From DATKKG01 sp035543015 (GTDB taxonomy: Archaea; Thermoproteota; Nitrososphaeria; Conexivisphaerales; DTJL01): 64,000 bases of DNA. A program made the translations under genes and the position numbers. Each line of letters begins with the position of its first letter. The stretch's first letter is position 1. The stretch lies in NCBI GenBank assembly GCA_035543015.1, contig DATKKG010000075.1:62001-126000 (forward strand), in the 5' to 3' direction. This document shows positions 1-7,781 of this stretch, one piece after another. The notes beneath the pieces were generated by a model. That model was not told where the DNA came from. It saw only the letters and a list, made by a program, of their open reading frames with translations, and ran no database searches.

Positions 1-531
1 TTCCTGCCCATGCAACCGATGCAGATCCTCTTCATGAACCTACTCTATGACATCTCCAACCTGACCCTGCCATACGACGTCGTCGACGACGAGGACACCA
101 GGTGGCCGAGGCATTGGGACATCGGTTTCGTCAGGAGGTTCACCGTCTTCTTTGGGCCGTTCAGCTCCCTCTACGACTTCCTGACCTTCGGCATAATGCT
201 CTTCATCTTCAAGGCTTCGACCCCCGCTCAGGCCTCGCTCTTCCAGAGCGGCTGGTTCGTCGAGTCCTTCTGGACCGAGGTCCTCGTCATCTTCGTCATA
301 AGGACCAGGCGGATCCCCTTCGTATTGAGCAAGCCCGGCAAGTGGCTGACGATAACGACGCTTCTGGCGGTGGCCTTCGGAACGATCCTGCCCTTCACTA
401 TCCTTGGTTCCTTCCTGGGATTCACCCCTCTCCCGCCCAACTACTGGGTGCTTCTCATCCTCATGGTGACGACGTATCTCCTGCTGGTGGACGCGGGCAA
501 GGTCTTCTTCTACAAGGTGTGTGGGAACTGA
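1..531 (+). CDS. mgtA: Magnesium-translocating P-type ATPase, C-terminal fragment
   Basis: The open frame runs in from the left edge, so only the last 176 residues are visible. They match the C-terminal membrane domain of MgtA/MgtB-type P3B ATPases, which import Mg2+ using ATP. The family signatures seen are MNLLYDISN, the acidic VDDED segment, then GPFSSLYDFLTF and RTRRIPF, interleaved with about four hydrophobic helices. The phosphorylation (DKTGT) and nucleotide-binding domains would lie upstream, outside the window. The frame stays open to base 1, so the ATG codons at 10 and 19 are internal methionines and not starts. A small membrane protein follows 14 nt downstream and is probably co-transcribed. 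Confidence 0.85.
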   Translation, partial: FLPMQPMQILFMNLLYDISNLTLPYDVVDDEDTRWPRHWDIGFVRRFTVFFGPFSSLYDFLTFGIMLFIFKASTPAQASLFQSGWFVESFWTEVLVIFVIRTRRIPFVLSKPGKWLTITTLLAVAFGTILPFTILGSFLGFTPLPPNYWVLLILMVTTYLLLVDAGKVFFYKVCGN

Positions 532-545
532 TGGAGGCGGCTTGA

Positions 546-842
546 ATGGCAGGTCTCGGGCTCTTCGACTACTGGGTGATTACGATAACCTGGAGCACAG
601 TCTTCCTCCTGCTCGTCAGCCTCTTCCTGTACAGCAAGAGAAAGAAGCCCGCCGGTGCCCAAGCCGGGGCTGGTAGGCTGAAGCGCTCCATCGTAGACTT
701 CACGTTCGTATGGGTACTGATGGCCCTCCTGGTCTTCTACATTGTGACCATCTACCTGGAATCCTTCGTCCTGTTCGCTCTTGGGAACGTCGTCGTCGAA
801 ATCTTCCTGGTTTACTACGTGTTTAGGAACAGGGTCCGGTAA
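546..842 (+). CDS. Small three-helix membrane protein, unknown function
   Basis: This 98-residue protein is not recognised. It has three hydrophobic segments at about residues 8-29, 50-69 and 73-92, with a basic, Gly/Ala-rich loop between the first and second (about residues 30-48). It starts 14 nt after the Mg2+ ATPase stop on the same strand, so an accessory or regulatory role in the same transcript is possible, but nothing in the sequence proves it. The ATG start follows the ATPase closely, and no other in-frame start gives a better topology. Confidence 0.6.
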   Translation: MAGLGLFDYWVITITWSTVFLLLVSLFLYSKRKKPAGAQAGAGRLKRSIVDFTFVWVLMALLVFYIVTIYLESFVLFALGNVVVEIFLVYYVFRNRVR

Positions 843-894
843 TAGCAGCGCCCACCGGGGCGGGGCTCTTTGGAACGCGTCGGCCGATTCCGGG

Positions 895-1245
895 CTAAAC
901 CATCAACGTGCCTGCGTAGATGATCCCCTGAATCCAGGGAGTCTGCTCGAAGCATTCGTTCAGGATGGTGTCCACCTGGCCGATCATGAACTCCTTCAGC
1001 CCGTATGTGAGCGGGAGGTCTTCTCCATCCCAGTTTCGGACGACGGTGTACGCGAACAGGACGACCCCCTGGTCGTCCCGCTCCGCGATTCCATGGACCT
1101 CGTAACCCAGTGGGACCCTGTACGAGATCTGTTCGATGAGATCTTGGACCCAGAACTCCTCGGCCTCCTTCTCCACCACCTTCTGTGTCAATCCAATGTT
1201 CACCTGGGCGGCCGCCTTCAGGCCCTGCCGTCCGAACTTGGTCAC
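895..1245 (-). CDS. Hypothetical protein, 116 aa
   Basis: This soluble 116-residue protein is not recognised. It has no signal peptide or membrane helix. Its composition is mixed alpha/beta with aromatic and acidic patches, for example residues near AEEFWVQDLIEQI. The start is a GTG. AT-rich sequence between 1255 and 1300 upstream contains TATA-like elements, consistent with a short-leader transcript. It converges with the membrane protein ending at 842. It could be a small dimeric archaeal protein with no assigned family. Confidence 0.55.
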   Translation of the reverse strand: MTKFGRQGLKAAAQVNIGLTQKVVEKEAEEFWVQDLIEQISYRVPLGYEVHGIAERDDQGVVLFAYTVVRNWDGEDLPLTYGLKEFMIGQVDTILNECFEQTPWIQGIIYAGTLMV

Positions 1246-1379
1246 GTTTAGTTGGCGTATAATACTTATGTGTGTAAACTATTTAGCCTAAATATTAATC
1301 ACTAATGGAAACGCAGCTTTCGTCTTGCGTCCGAGACTGGAGCCGCCTTTCCGTGTGGCTGCCTGAGGAAGCGAGGACT

Positions 1380-2276
1380 TCAGAACAGGTGCAGAGGGAC
1401 CAGTATCTGAAGGACGAGGGAGACCATGTACAGGAGCGCGAACTGGAACGCCACCCCGGCGGTTCGCGGATCGGCGTTGTCGGGCACCTGCCCCTTGAAC
1501 ATCTTCCAGAGCCCGAGGGCGCCGGGAAGGGTCAGGTAGGTCAGGAGGGACCACACCGGAAGCACCTTCACGGCTATGAAGAGAGGCACGCAAAGGTAGG
1601 TGATGAGAAGCAGGGCACCGTAGATCGTCACGGCCTTCTTCCCAAGCTTCACTGCTATGGTCTTCACTCCCATAGAGCCATCGTAGTCGATGTCCCTGAT
1701 GTTGTTCGCCAGCAGCACAAGGGCAACGAGCAAGCCTATGGGGACGGCTGCGATGATGGGCGAGGTCGAGAAGGTCCCGGTCTGCACGAGGTAGGCCCCA
1801 AGAGGGACAAGCGGCCCCCACATGATGAAGACGATCGCCTCCCCCAGGCCCTTGGCCTTCAGGACCACGGGGTCGGCGGTGTAGAGCACGCTTCCCACGA
1901 TGCCGGCCGCCACCAGCACCACCACCCAGGGGCTGGCCTCATATGACAGGACTCCAGCTATGGCGAGCGTCACTGCGTAGAAAGCCACGGCCCACCTCCT
2001 TATCGTGTAGGGGGACTCCTCTCCGGTCGCCGACGGGTGCGGGCGGTATCTGGTCGTCGGGGCGCCGACCCTGTCCACGCCATGCTTGACGTCATAGAAG
2101 TCGTTGAGGAGGTTCGTCGCCGCATGGAACGCGATCATCCCTGCCAGCGTCGCCGCGTAGAGGACAGCGTTGAAGCTCCCGGCGAGCGCGGCAAGAAGCG
2201 ACCCCAGTGTGACAGACGAGAAGGTCATCGTGAAGGACCACGGCCTCGTCGCCAGGAAGAGGGTCTTGGCGTTCAT
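1380..2276 (-). CDS. menA: UbiA-family prenyltransferase (1,4-dihydroxy-2-naphthoate polyprenyltransferase-like)
   Basis: This 298-residue integral membrane enzyme would attach a polyprenyl chain to an aromatic quinone head group, as MenA does in menaquinone synthesis. The first Asp-rich motif is NDFYD (residues 58-62) followed by D68. The second is RDIDYD (194-199). Together these bind the Mg-diphosphate of the prenyl donor. Eight or nine hydrophobic helices fill the rest, as usual for the family. A TATA box lies at 2303-2309, about 27 nt upstream of the ATG, so the mRNA is probably leaderless. The digeranylgeranylglyceryl-phosphate synthase branch of UbiA is an alternative, but the length and the RPWSF N-terminus favour MenA. 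Confidence 0.8.
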   Translation of the reverse strand: MNAKTLFLATRPWSFTMTFSSVTLGSLLAALAGSFNAVLYAATLAGMIAFHAATNLLNDFYDVKHGVDRVGAPTTRYRPHPSATGEESPYTIRRWAVAFYAVTLAIAGVLSYEASPWVVVLVAAGIVGSVLYTADPVVLKAKGLGEAIVFIMWGPLVPLGAYLVQTGTFSTSPIIAAVPIGLLVALVLLANNIRDIDYDGSMGVKTIAVKLGKKAVTIYGALLLITYLCVPLFIAVKVLPVWSLLTYLTLPGALGLWKMFKGQVPDNADPRTAGVAFQFALLYMVSLVLQILVPLHLF

Positions 2277-2302
2277 TCTCGCCCATCAACGACGGCTGCA
2301 GC

Positions 2303-2309
2303 ATTTAAG
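2303..2309 (-). promoter_or_regulatory. TATA box of the UbiA-family gene
   Basis: Read on the minus strand this is CTTAAAT, flanked by GC-rich sequence and centred about 30 nt upstream of the ATG at 2276. That spacing fits an archaeal core promoter producing a nearly leaderless mRNA. Confidence 0.55.
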
Positions 2310-2432
2310 CCTGACGTTCTCCCAGGCGGGGCTTCAGTCCTCGCTGTCAGGGACCGCCAGCCGTCGTGCTCTGAGTCTCCTTCCAAGATGTTCTGCGCCT
2401 GGTCGGCCGCAACGCTGAGTGTGAAACGCGCT

Positions 2433-2867
2433 CTACTGCTTCCTTACCCAGCCAGTAATGGAGAGGACGTGCCCGTCGGGGTCCCTGAAGTCCGAGGCGA
2501 AGAGCTGGGACTCGGCGTTCCCCGTGACGGCCCTGGGCGGATACGAGAAGACCACGCCATTTGATTTCAGGGTAGAATACATGCCCTGTACATCTTGCAC
2601 CTGAAAGACGATTTCGGTGAGGTCCGGATCAGTGCTACTGGGCGACCCTCGTAGGACGAGCTCAATCCCTCCACCGTCGAAGAAAGTGAACTCGTCGGCG
2701 ATTGCGTACTTGACCTTCATGCCTGACTTGTCCCGGTAGAACGAAGTGGAGGTCGAGAGGTCCTTGACGGGCAGGATGACCTGGCCCACCTTCGAAAGGC
2801 TCACGAAGGGGACGAAAGAAGGCCCCCACTTATCGCTTTCTTGGAATCCTGGGATTGTGTACGACAC
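2433..2867 (-). CDS. VOC superfamily (glyoxalase/dioxygenase-like) protein
   Basis: This 144-residue single-domain protein has the beta-alpha-beta-beta-beta layout of the vicinal-oxygen-chelate fold. It opens with SKVGQVILPVKDL and a YRDKSGM segment, has the FFDGGGIELVL strand in the middle, and ends with the typical FRDPDGHVLSI strand. Proteins of this fold are metal-dependent lyases, isomerases or dioxygenases, or metal-free binding proteins. The usual His at the start of the first strand is replaced by Gln (VGQVIL), so one canonical metal ligand may be missing and the substrate cannot be told. The short N-terminal extension before residue 24 is non-conserved in type. Confidence 0.75.
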   Translation of the reverse strand: MSYTIPGFQESDKWGPSFVPFVSLSKVGQVILPVKDLSTSTSFYRDKSGMKVKYAIADEFTFFDGGGIELVLRGSPSSTDPDLTEIVFQVQDVQGMYSTLKSNGVVFSYPPRAVTGNAESQLFASDFRDPDGHVLSITGWVRKQ

Positions 2868-2927
2868 ATCGCTCCTTGCTTGCGCTGGCCCAGAGAATAG
2901 AAAAGAAGCGTCTTGTGCGATGAGGCT

Positions 2928-4142
2928 CTACGACGTGCCCTTCCTGCCTTTGAGAACGACCAGCGCGAGGCTCATCGCCGCGATGGCCAGGGCCACGATG
3001 ACGGCAAGGATCAGCAGCGTTGAGTCGCCGCCGACGCCGTTCGAAGCCACGGCGGGGCTCTGCCCTGTGGCCGTCTGAGTGGTTGTGGTGATGGGGGATA
3101 CTTGGGTCTGCACCGCAGGGGCGCTCGAGCTGCTGCTTGAGAACTGGGTGCTTATGAAAGCGGGGACTCCCTCGGCGCTATTGGAGAGCGAAGCCGACGT
3201 GGACGTGTCGGTCGGGGCGGAGGTCACAGTCGGGGTCGCCGCTCCCGCAGAGAGGTCCTTCGACATATACCAGTAGGACGGCTGTTGGACATGCAGTGTT
3301 ATGGTCGCGCTGTTCTGAGGCGGGATGACAAGCACCGAGCCGCCAAGTCCCACATACGTGGGCTCCCAGTACACGGTGACGTTGACCGTTTCGCCTCCGA
3401 TGTTGACGGGGACCGTGGTTACGTTGGTCGGAAGCTTCACTGGAATCCAGTCATATGCCGTGACTTCGACGGGGACGCTGGGCAACGTCAGCTGAGCGAC
3501 TCCGTCGGAGCCGGTCTGGGCGTACATCTTGAGGCTGGCGTCGGGTCCGTACCACCAGTACCAGGCTCCAACCACGGAGGCCGATACCGAGACGTCGGCC
3601 GCGGCGGTTCCGTTGGCGAACAGCACCTTTATGGTCACCTTGGAGAGGGTGATGTTCTCTATCGGAGTAGTCCGAATGTTGAGTGTCGTTGAGCCTGAGA
3701 TGCTCTCGAGGAGGAACCCGTACTCGACCTTAGGATACTGGTACGTGGAAGGTACCACGTCCGTGGAGGAAGGTGCCCCCGCCACCGAAGATCCCGAGGA
3801 ACTGGAACCCACGAGCGGCACCGGATACGGATACGTCTGGGACTGGTCCATGGCTGTCACCGTAAAGAGGTAACTGCCTGAGGGCAGCTCGAAGGAGGCG
3901 GCCGGGTACATCGTCTGGGTGGACGAGACCAGTGAGCCACTTGAGTTGTACGCAGCAATGGTGAAGATGCCCTGCGTGAGGCTGGTCGTCTGGGCGAAGA
4001 CCTGCACGTTGTCGTACGAAGTTGCGCCCATCGCAGGGCTAAAAGCAAGCCCTCCGAAGCCAGCAAGGAGCATCCCCAGCAGTGAGACCACGATAAGCTG
4101 TGAGACGGATCGTTTGGCGTTATGGTTGGCGTTCATCTGCAT
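2928..4142 (-). CDS. Secreted, membrane-anchored surface protein
   Basis: This 404-residue protein has a Sec-type signal (basic start, hydrophobic core at about residues 14-36, then an Ala-rich cleavage region). A Ser/Thr/Pro-rich extracellular stalk at about 285-370 and a C-terminal transmembrane helix at about 374-395 followed by KGRKG complete it. The middle part (about 165-285) is beta-rich with repeated short strands and resembles carboxypeptidase-regulatory or Ig-like folds. The role is probably structural or adhesive at the cell surface. It stands alone and is convergent with nothing. The GC-rich Ser/Thr stalk suggests glycosylation. The specific family is not recognised. Confidence 0.7.
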   Translation of the reverse strand: MQMNANHNAKRSVSQLIVVSLLGMLLAGFGGLAFSPAMGATSYDNVQVFAQTTSLTQGIFTIAAYNSSGSLVSSTQTMYPAASFELPSGSYLFTVTAMDQSQTYPYPVPLVGSSSSGSSVAGAPSSTDVVPSTYQYPKVEYGFLLESISGSTTLNIRTTPIENITLSKVTIKVLFANGTAAADVSVSASVVGAWYWWYGPDASLKMYAQTGSDGVAQLTLPSVPVEVTAYDWIPVKLPTNVTTVPVNIGGETVNVTVYWEPTYVGLGGSVLVIPPQNSATITLHVQQPSYWYMSKDLSAGAATPTVTSAPTDTSTSASLSNSAEGVPAFISTQFSSSSSSAPAVQTQVSPITTTTQTATGQSPAVASNGVGGDSTLLILAVIVALAIAAMSLALVVLKGRKGTS

Positions 4143-4361
4143 ATGCTAGCGCGACAGACAGGATAGCTCTAACCGGGAGAACAGGCGTTCAAAACCGCTG
4201 AACGACGCCCCAGCCAGCTGGCGGAGGCTCCCGATGGCCGTTCCATGTAATATGCGCGGATGGGCCTCCAGCTCTGAAGCTAGTGCTCGCTGATGGAAAA
4301 ACCCAGGCGTAGAGCGGAAGCTAAAGCTGCGTTTTCCGCGTCACAGAATAGGGAATACCGA
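4143..4361. other. Intergenic region without a recognised gene
   Basis: Between the surface-protein start and the Lys-rich mini-ORF I see no coding frame of typical composition, no tRNA cloverleaf and no clear repeat. It probably holds the promoter of the surface-protein gene. One stretch near 4290 resembles a C box (TGATGGA), but no matching D box was found. Confidence 0.4.
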
Positions 4362-4406
4362 TTACTTCTTCTTACCTTTCTTAGCGGCTTTCTTCTTGGC
4401 CGGCAC
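4362..4406 (-). CDS. Candidate polybasic 14-residue mini-ORF
   Basis: A GTG at 4406 opens the peptide MPAKKKAAKKGKKK. A TATA-like element (CTTAAATAT on the minus strand, 4438-4446) lies about 32-40 nt upstream, which places a transcription start just ahead of the GTG. The Lys/Ala/Gly run looks like a histone-H1-like or ribosomal-protein tail and is hard to explain as non-coding sequence. The frame is open upstream to about 4476 but has no ATG, GTG or TTG there. It may be a real micropeptide, or the 3' end of a decayed gene. Confidence 0.3.
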   Translation of the reverse strand: MPAKKKAAKKGKKK

Positions 4407-4490
4407 TTTTCCTTCAACTGCGGGGTATGCTATTTGGATATTTAAGCATGGATGAACAACGGGTTTGCACCTTCAGTTCTAGCAAGGCCG

Positions 4491-4496
4491 TTATAT
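4491..4496 (+). promoter_or_regulatory. TATA box of msrA
   Basis: TTATAT lies about 27 nt upstream of the in-frame TTG at 4523. This supports that TTG as the leaderless start over the upstream ATG at 4427. Confidence 0.45.
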
Positions 4497-4522
4497 GGAA
4501 TGCCGTCCGTTGCCGTGGTGCC

Positions 4523-5092
4523 TTGTCTGATTCCGACGTCGCCGACAACGATACACCCAGGGAGTTGGAGGTGGCCACCCTTGGTGGAGGATGCTTCTGG
4601 TGCCTGGACGCCGTGTTCAGCGAACTCAGGGGAGTGAGCTCAGTCGTGTCTGGATATGCCGGAGGCCACGTGCCCAACCCTTCATACGAAATGGTCTGCA
4701 CCGACCTGACCGGCCACGCCGAAGTGGTCCAGATCTCCTTCGACCCGAAGACGATCCCCTTCCGCGACATCTTGGACATCTTCTTCACCCTTCACGATCC
4801 CACCACCTTGAATCGCCAGGGCGCCGACGTGGGTAGCCAGTACCGCTCCATCGTATTCTATCACGACAATCGTCAGAAGTCGGAGGCCGAAGCCGCCATC
4901 AGGAAGGTGAACGAGTCGGGAATATGGGGGAAGGACGCGGTGACCCAGCTGGAACCTCTGACGGTCTTCTACCCAGCCGAGGGCTACCACCAGTCCTACT
5001 TCAAGAAGAACCCGTACAAGCCATACTGCAGGGTCGTAATAGCCCCGAAGGTCGCGAAACTGAGGAAGGAGTACCTGGAAAAACTGAGGTGA
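4523..5092 (+). CDS. msrA: Peptide-methionine (S)-S-oxide reductase
   Basis: MsrA reduces methionine-S-sulfoxide in proteins and repairs oxidative damage in the cytoplasm. The catalytic motif GCFWC is at residues 23-27 with the nucleophilic Cys at 24. The later landmarks HDPTT, QYRS, the EGYHQ segment and YCR are all present, and the length (189 aa) is normal. I start at the TTG at 4523 because a TATA box at 4491-4496 sits at leaderless distance. The frame is also open to an ATG at 4427, which would add 32 unconserved residues. No MsrB is seen in the window. Confidence 0.9.
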   Translation: MSDSDVADNDTPRELEVATLGGGCFWCLDAVFSELRGVSSVVSGYAGGHVPNPSYEMVCTDLTGHAEVVQISFDPKTIPFRDILDIFFTLHDPTTLNRQGADVGSQYRSIVFYHDNRQKSEAEAAIRKVNESGIWGKDAVTQLEPLTVFYPAEGYHQSYFKKNPYKPYCRVVIAPKVAKLRKEYLEKLR

Positions 5093-5107
5093 GAGGGCGG
5101 GGGGTCC

Positions 5108-6217
5108 CTACTGCCCTACCCCCAACGTGTTCCCTATGCCTGCCAGAAGCACCTTCCCTCCTTCCTTCGTCCTCTTCTCGATGATTCCGGAGATGACCTC
5201 CATCACCCTGGGGATCGCGTCCACTATCTCCTGCTTCATCGTCGTTATGGCTTCAGTATCGCTTTCCTTGACCAGTACCGCGTAGAGAGGGATGCTGTGC
5301 TTGGTGGCGACCTCCTCGATCTGGTACTTCTCGACGCCTATGCCTCCTATGGCGGCGCCCGCCCCTTCCGCCACTTCGCCGGTGGGCTCTCCTTCCAGCT
5401 TGAGAGCGGCGTCGACCATGATGATGCCATCCAACGGGACCTTCATCTCTTCGACAACTTTCCTGATGGCCACGCCCGGTTGTCCGACGTACCCAGTTGG
5501 CCCTTCGGCCTTCACGGCATACAGCGTCCTCCCCTTGTAATCGATGGTCGCCAGCGTCGTATCCTTCGCGATCGTCTCTTGCGGCGTCTTGCCGACCAAC
5601 TTGGAAACGACCAGCGGGCCGATGCCGTCCCCTATGGGCTGGCCGAGCCGGATCGAATCCATCGCCCTGTCAAGCGTGGTCGCCTGTTGCAGCACCTGGG
5701 GCATCGCCATCTGGAGCTGCGAGAGCTGGGCCAAGGACCTGGTCTTCCTTCCCGTGATGTAGAAGTGCCTTACCACTTTTCGCATCAGGTTCAGGGATGC
5801 CGAAAGCTCGATGAGGTTCTGTGCTATTGAGACCGACACTGGGTCCGAACCCTTCATCATCTCCTGTATTTCGGCCCTGATTCTGTCGTCGCCCAAGCTC
5901 GTTACATGCTCTATCTTCTGGACTACCCCCGCCGGGTCCAGGTCGACCGGCATTATCATCGCGTAATCCATCAGTTGGTTCACCTTCCCCGCTACGTCCC
6001 CGGAGGCCTTGCCCGTCGTGCTCAGGTACCTTACGGTGCTCTGCTTCGCCCTATCGCTCATCATGTCGAGCCGCCTAACTGACCTGCTGATGCTCCCCAG
6101 GGCCAGCCTGTACTGGATCCTCTGGCCGAAGAGCATGAAGAGCACGAAGAGTCCCGCGGCTCCGAGGCCCAGGAGCCCTCCCACGCCCTCCGCCAGCTGC
6201 AGCCAATCGATCGTCAA
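5108..6217 (-). CDS. DUF1512 domain protein, membrane-anchored
   Basis: This 369-residue protein has one N-terminal transmembrane helix (about residues 10-33) followed by a large soluble region. The overall pattern matches the archaeal DUF1512 family of unknown function, known mainly from Crenarchaeota and Thaumarchaeota. The helical part (about 40-190) is followed by an alpha/beta part with a Gly/Ala-rich EGAGAAIGGIG segment near residue 285 and a C-terminal AGIGNTLGVGQ. It lies 158 nt downstream of the HtrA-like protease on the same strand, so the two may share a transcript. Family assignment is from memory of its overall sequence, not from a search. Confidence 0.65.
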   Translation of the reverse strand: MTIDWLQLAEGVGGLLGLGAAGLFVLFMLFGQRIQYRLALGSISRSVRRLDMMSDRAKQSTVRYLSTTGKASGDVAGKVNQLMDYAMIMPVDLDPAGVVQKIEHVTSLGDDRIRAEIQEMMKGSDPVSVSIAQNLIELSASLNLMRKVVRHFYITGRKTRSLAQLSQLQMAMPQVLQQATTLDRAMDSIRLGQPIGDGIGPLVVSKLVGKTPQETIAKDTTLATIDYKGRTLYAVKAEGPTGYVGQPGVAIRKVVEEMKVPLDGIIMVDAALKLEGEPTGEVAEGAGAAIGGIGVEKYQIEEVATKHSIPLYAVLVKESDTEAITTMKQEIVDAIPRVMEVISGIIEKRTKEGGKVLLAGIGNTLGVGQ

Positions 6218-6375
6218 GTCTCATTCCTCCAGCGGGCCAGAGCCCCCAAGCGGGGTCGACGGCCAACCCCTTCCGCCCATCTTCATCCTTCGATGAATCA
6301 CCTGGCTCGCTCCCGCCACGTCCTTCGGGGCCCGCGCGGCTCGGCCCTCGTGTTCAAGAAGGGAAGACGCTCGGA

Positions 6376-7359
6376 TCATTCCCTCCACCTCCTTTCGACC
6401 ACCTGGACCGGCGCCTCTTCCAGCCTTGCCGATACTTCATACCTTCTTCCGAAGCGGATTACTACCAACCTCACGCCGTCGCCCACTCCCGCCGTCTGCA
6501 GGGCCGTCAGCAGGTCCCTCATCTTCTTGACTTCACCGTCGCCGACGCCCACTACGACGTCTCCCCTCCTCAGCCCGGCTTCGTCCGCTGGGCTCCCCCT
6601 TGAGACCTCGGCGACCAACACTCCCGACTCGGTCCCCAGGCTGTACCTTCTGGAGACCGCGGGGGTGACGTCGAGCCCCGATATCCCCAGCCAGGGCCGC
6701 ACTACCCTTCCCTTGCTCAGTATCTGGTCCACCACCGTCTTGACCGTGTGGGCCGGAATGGCGAAGCCGAGGCCCTGGGCAAAGGGTATCATCGCCGTGT
6801 TGATCCCGATGACATCCCCGTTGATGTCAGCCAAGGGTCCCCCGCTGTTCCCCGGATTGATCGCCGCGTCCGTCTGTATGAAACCCTCCAGAATGAAGTC
6901 CGTTCCAGGAAGAGGCCTGCCGATCGCGCTGACCACCCCGAGTGAGACCGTCGGTGCGCCCGGCAGCCCCAGCGCGTTGCCTATGGCCAATGCGAACTGG
7001 CCGACCTTGAGCTTCTCGGAGTCCGCGAACCTGGCAGCTGGGAGGTCCTTCGCCTCCACCCTGACCAGCGCGATGTCGGTGGCCGGGTCCGAGCCGATGA
7101 CTTCTCCTACGAAGCTGCGGCCGTCCTCCAGGGTCACCTGAACCCTTTCGGCGTTGGCCACCACGTGGTTGTTCGTGACTACGTAGCCCTTGGGGTCGAT
7201 GATTACGCCAGTGCCCTGTCCTTCCAACGGAACGGCGCCGAAACGCCAATCCCTCGCCATCCTTACGCTGCCGACGCTGACCACAGAACGCTGAAGCTGG
7301 GCGACCACCGTCGTGATCTGCCTCTCAGTCTCAACCATGTCCAACCCTAAAGCCCCCAA
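6376..7359 (-). CDS. HtrA/DegP-like trypsin-fold protease with PDZ domain, no signal peptide
   Basis: This is a 327-residue S1C serine protease. The catalytic triad is visible: H65 in NNHVV, D95 in TDIAL and S172 in GNSGG. A single PDZ domain occupies about residues 215-310. Unlike most HtrA proteins it has no signal peptide or membrane helix, so it should act in the cytoplasm, perhaps in quality control of unfolded proteins. Its start overlaps the upstream PPOX gene by 13 nt, which indicates translational coupling. The DUF1512 membrane protein lies downstream. A second, membrane-anchored HtrA is encoded at 10933-12195. Confidence 0.88.
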   Translation of the reverse strand: MGALGLDMVETERQITTVVAQLQRSVVSVGSVRMARDWRFGAVPLEGQGTGVIIDPKGYVVTNNHVVANAERVQVTLEDGRSFVGEVIGSDPATDIALVRVEAKDLPAARFADSEKLKVGQFALAIGNALGLPGAPTVSLGVVSAIGRPLPGTDFILEGFIQTDAAINPGNSGGPLADINGDVIGINTAMIPFAQGLGFAIPAHTVKTVVDQILSKGRVVRPWLGISGLDVTPAVSRRYSLGTESGVLVAEVSRGSPADEAGLRRGDVVVGVGDGEVKKMRDLLTALQTAGVGDGVRLVVIRFGRRYEVSARLEEAPVQVVERRWRE

Positions 7360-7739
7360 CTTCGCTTTGTCGTCGGAACGACCTTCACGTAGGGCGTCCC
7401 GTTTTCGTAGCCGATTTGAGCTAGACCCCTTATCTCAAGGCCCCTGGGACGCCATGGTACGACCGTCAGCAGGTCATCGAAGACCATGGCTACCTTGTTG
7501 TTGGACTGGATGTTCCTGAACTTCAGGCTTCGTGCAAGGTTCCAGCCGCTGAAGTAGAACGAGGTTCCGTCGAACTCGTAGGTCACGGGGACGACATGAG
7601 GCTGCATGTCCACGGAGACAGTAGCTATCCTGGCCAGGCGGCTCTCGGCCAGGAACTCAACCTCCTCCTCCGTAAAGGAGACCGGAATCGCTCGCGGGTG
7701 TTCCATATTATTCGGTTCACTGCCTGGGGAGTCAGACAT
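7347..7739 (-). CDS. Pyridoxamine 5'-phosphate oxidase-family (PPOX, F420/FMN-binding) protein
   Basis: This 130-residue split beta-barrel protein belongs to the PPOX class that binds FMN or F420. It shows the typical order: LAESRLARIATV near residue 30, PHVVPVTYEFDG, the ARSLKFRNI helix, then VAMVFDDL and the C-terminal IRGLAQI strand. The reaction is probably F420-dependent reduction or heme/flavin binding, but the substrate is unknown. It overlaps the HtrA-like protease start by 13 nt and is divergent from the HxlR regulator at 7782, with two dyads in the shared promoter, so HxlR control is likely. Confidence 0.78.
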   Translation of the reverse strand: MSDSPGSEPNNMEHPRAIPVSFTEEEVEFLAESRLARIATVSVDMQPHVVPVTYEFDGTSFYFSGWNLARSLKFRNIQSNNKVAMVFDDLLTVVPWRPRGLEIRGLAQIGYENGTPYVKVVPTTKRSWGL

Positions 7740-7742
7740 ATA

Positions 7743-7769
7743 TACTTGATAGTAATTTTATACTTAGTA
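7743..7769. promoter_or_regulatory. Paired dyads over the HxlR/PPOX divergent promoter
   Basis: TACT-N4-AGTA at 7743-7754 and TACT-N1-AGTA at 7761-7769 lie between the divergent PPOX and HxlR genes. The second overlaps the TATA-like TTTTATAC of the HxlR gene. Placement and symmetry suggest operator half-sites for the HxlR repressor. Confidence 0.45.
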
Positions 7770-7781
7770 GGTAGAGAGAAG

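Noticed and set aside
4143..4361. tRNA or box C/D RNA
   Set aside because: A TTCAAAAC-like stretch and a TGATGGA box occur, but no acceptor stem, T-arm or paired D box is present.
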